Assembly: GCA_016929195.1 (NCBI GenBank)
Contig: JAFGJG010000147.1
Coordinates: 1 to 44,050, forward strand
Origin: Thermoleophilaceae bacterium
GTDB taxonomy: Bacteria > Actinomycetota > Thermoleophilia > Solirubrobacterales > Thermoleophilaceae
DNA: 44,050 bases
Direction of reading: 5' to 3'
Shown here: positions 42,540-44,050 of the stretch, one piece after another
Layout of the letters: every line of letters begins with the position of its first letter
Position numbering within the stretch: position 1 is the first letter of the stretch
Position numbers and translations under genes: made by a program
Notes under the pieces: model-generated
What the model saw: only the letters and a program-made list of their open reading frames with translations
Told to the model about the DNA's origin: nothing
Databases searched by the model: none

Positions 42540-43025
42540 GTGGCCGAGCTCGAGGTTCTCCAGGCGGACGTGACGAAGCTGGAGGTCGACGCAATCGCCA
42601 ACGCGGCGAACACGCGGCTGATGCACGGCGGTGGCGTGGCGGGCGCCATCGCGCGCGCCGGCGGCCCCGACGTCCAGCGCGAGTCAGCTGAGCGCGCACC
42701 GATCGGGCTCGGCGAGGCGGTCGAGACCACGGCCGGCGACATGCCGGCACGCTGGGTCATCCACGCGGCGACGATGGAGCCGGGCGGGCCGACCTCCGCG
42801 GCGATCATCGAACGCGCGACCCGGTCGACGCTCGAGGTGGCCGAGCGGCTCGGCGCGCGCTCGCTCGCCCTGGTCGCCTTCGGCACCGGTGTGGGCGGAT
42901 TCTCGCTCGACGAGGCCGCGCGGATCATGGTCGCGGTCGCCGGCGAGCACGAGGGCGGGCTCGAGCGGATCGTCTTCGCGGTGCACGGTGACGAGGCCGA
43001 GCGCGCGTTCGGCGCGGCGCTGTGA
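42540..43025 (+). CDS. Macro domain protein
   Basis: A 161-residue macro domain. LEVLQADVTKLEVDAIANAANTRLMHGGGVAGAI carries the Asn and Gly loops that bind ADP-ribose, and LVAFGTGVGGFSLDEAARIM is the second phosphate loop. Such proteins bind or remove ADP-ribose, or act on O-acetyl-ADP-ribose. GTG 42540 was chosen; GTG 42522 is in frame but would start against the divergent DHFR-like gene. Its stop overlaps the glycerate kinase start (GTGA). Confidence 0.88.
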   Translation: MAELEVLQADVTKLEVDAIANAANTRLMHGGGVAGAIARAGGPDVQRESAERAPIGLGEAVETTAGDMPARWVIHAATMEPGGPTSAAIIERATRSTLEVAERLGARSLALVAFGTGVGGFSLDEAARIMVAVAGEHEGGLERIVFAVHGDEAERAFGAAL

Positions 43026-44005
43026 GCGGCCCTGCGCTCGTGGCCCCCGACAGCTTCAAGGGGACCTTCTCCGCCCCGCAGGTCGCCGCCGCCGTGGCCG
43101 CCGGCCTGCGCTCCGCCGGGCGCGAGGCGATCGAGCTGCCCGTGGCCGACGGGGGCGAGGGGACGATGGACGTGCTGCTGGCGACGCTCGCGGGCGAGCG
43201 CCGGACCGCAACCGTGGCCGACCCCCTGGGGCGGCCGATCGAGGCCGAGTACGCCCTGCTGCCCGACGGCAGCGGGCTCGTGGAGATGGCCCGCGCGAGC
43301 GGCCTCACGCTCGTGGCCGAGACGGAGCGCGACGCCTGGGCGGCCGACACGCGAGGCACGGGCGAGCTGATCGCCGCCGCGGCCGGGGCGGGTGCGGAGC
43401 GCGTCATCGTGACCGTCGGCGGGTCGGCGACGACGGACGGCGGAGCGGGGGCGCTGGCGGCGCTCGACGAGGCCGGTGTGGAGGTGGAGCTCGAGGTGGT
43501 CTGCGACGTGAGCACCCCGTTCGAGCAGGCGCCGCGGATCTTCGGGCCGCAGAAGGGCGCAGACGCGCGGATGGTGGGGCGGCTCGAGCGGCGACTCGAG
43601 AAGCTCGCGAGCGGCTGGCCGCGCGACCCGCGCGGTGAGCCGATGACCGGCTGCGCGGGAGGCCTGTCCGGCGGGCTCTGGGCGGCCCGCGGCGCGCGGC
43701 TCGTGCCGGGCGCCGCCTACGTGCTCGACGCTGTCGGCTTCGACGAGCTGATGCGGGCCGCCGCCTTCGTCGTGACCGGCGAGGGCAGCCTCGACGAGCA
43801 GAGCCTCCAGGACAAGGTCGTCGGCGAGCTGGCCACGCGCTGCCGCCAGAGCGGCGTGGCCTGCCACGCGGTCGTGGGCCGCTCGTCGCTCGACCCCTTC
43901 GAGGAGCGGATCATCGACCTCGCCTCGGTGACCGAGGCCACGACGCTGGCCGAGCTCGAGGAGGCCGGGCGGGCGCTCGTGGCGGTCGTGGCCGGGGAGC
44001 GCTAG
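43022..44005 (+). CDS. Glycerate kinase (GlxK/GarK type)
   Basis: A 327-residue kinase that phosphorylates D-glycerate, likely to 2-phosphoglycerate. The opening ALVAPDSFKGTFSAPQVAAAVAAG, VADGGEGTMD, the nucleotide-site motif IVTVGGSATTDGGAGAL, GPQKGA and VTGEGSLDEQSLQDK are the family's blocks in normal order; it is somewhat short (380 is common), with a compact middle. It would feed glycerate from glyoxylate or sugar acid use into glycolysis. It is co-translated with the macro domain gene through GTGA. Confidence 0.92.
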   Translation: MSGPALVAPDSFKGTFSAPQVAAAVAAGLRSAGREAIELPVADGGEGTMDVLLATLAGERRTATVADPLGRPIEAEYALLPDGSGLVEMARASGLTLVAETERDAWAADTRGTGELIAAAAGAGAERVIVTVGGSATTDGGAGALAALDEAGVEVELEVVCDVSTPFEQAPRIFGPQKGADARMVGRLERRLEKLASGWPRDPRGEPMTGCAGGLSGGLWAARGARLVPGAAYVLDAVGFDELMRAAAFVVTGEGSLDEQSLQDKVVGELATRCRQSGVACHAVVGRSSLDPFEERIIDLASVTEATTLAELEEAGRALVAVVAGER

Positions 44006-44050
44006 AGGAGCTTCCCGAGCTCGCGCGCCACGCGCTCGCCGGAGCTGACC
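44002..44050 (-). CDS. C-terminal end of a reverse-strand protein (partial)
   Basis: Only 15 codons and the stop TAG (44004-44002) are in the window (…VSSGERVARELGKLL). The stop overlaps the convergent glycerate kinase stop, a pattern that recurs here. The tail is too short to assign a family. Confidence 0.4.
   Translation of the reverse strand, partial: VSSGERVARELGKLL

Overview
The window is a densely coded, very high G+C bacterial segment: about 37 whole genes, two cut genes at the edges, and no gene-free stretch above roughly 130 bases. Several things point to a soil actinobacterium, probably of the Thermoleophilia/Solirubrobacterales type: G/C-biased codon ends, many GTG starts, actinobacterial families (DtxR-type regulator, class E/F-like sortase with a DUF4397 partner, acyl-CoA carboxylase with a candidate epsilon chain, LigC-like ligase, ECF42 sigma factor with a DGPF protein) and TANNNT boxes placed for leaderless transcription. 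The lineage is an inference. I saw no tRNA, rRNA, CRISPR array, insertion sequence or phage gene; this looks like ordinary chromosome.

Layout. 1-1287: end of an aminotransferase-like gene, a GNAT acetyltransferase and a fused molybdopterin synthase (MoaD-MoaE). 1352-8616: NHL-repeat lipoprotein, stand-alone methylmalonyl-CoA mutase catalytic subunit, two small membrane proteins, a SRPBCC-like protein, a sulfatase-fold hydrolase with Thr at the nucleophile site, and propionyl-CoA carboxylase beta. 8627-14012: hydrolase-cyclase fusion, MFS carrier, ornithine cyclodeaminase-like enzyme, candidate carboxylase epsilon subunit, amidase. 14146-19774: sulfate assimilation cluster (siroheme sulfite reductase, Fe-S APS reductase, CysD, CysN, TauE/SafE permease). 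19717-25779: secreted peptidase-like hydrolase, acyl-CoA carboxylase alpha, sarcosine-oxidase-like flavoenzyme, MFS carrier. 25781-31546: CehA-type metallohydrolase, small unknown protein, MBL hydrolase, HAD dehalogenase, sucC-sucD. 31543-36968: RskA-like membrane protein, DUF4397 surface protein, sortase, PLP aminotransferase, membrane protein. 37076-44050: DtxR/MntR regulator, LigC-like ligase, rearranged PQQ sugar dehydrogenase, ECF42 sigma/DGPF/DHFR-like set, macro domain protein, glycerate kinase, and the tail of a reverse-strand gene.

How the genes fit together. Carboxylase alpha and beta, the candidate epsilon chain, the mutase and succinyl-CoA synthetase form most of a propionyl-CoA to succinate route, but they are scattered over 29 kb. 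The cys cluster encodes sulfate activation by CysDN, direct reduction of APS (no APS kinase seen), then sulfite reduction to sulfide. The sortase and DUF4397 genes form a cell-surface pair.

Most notable: (i) the PQQ sugar dehydrogenase gene carries the two halves of its beta-propeller in swapped order, as in a circular permutation; (ii) sixteen genes have a TANNNT box 6-9 bases before the start codon, some built from the stop codon of the gene before; (iii) the DUF4397 protein has a sorting-signal-like segment in its middle; (iv) several coupled gene junctions offer only non-standard start codons (CTG, GTA).
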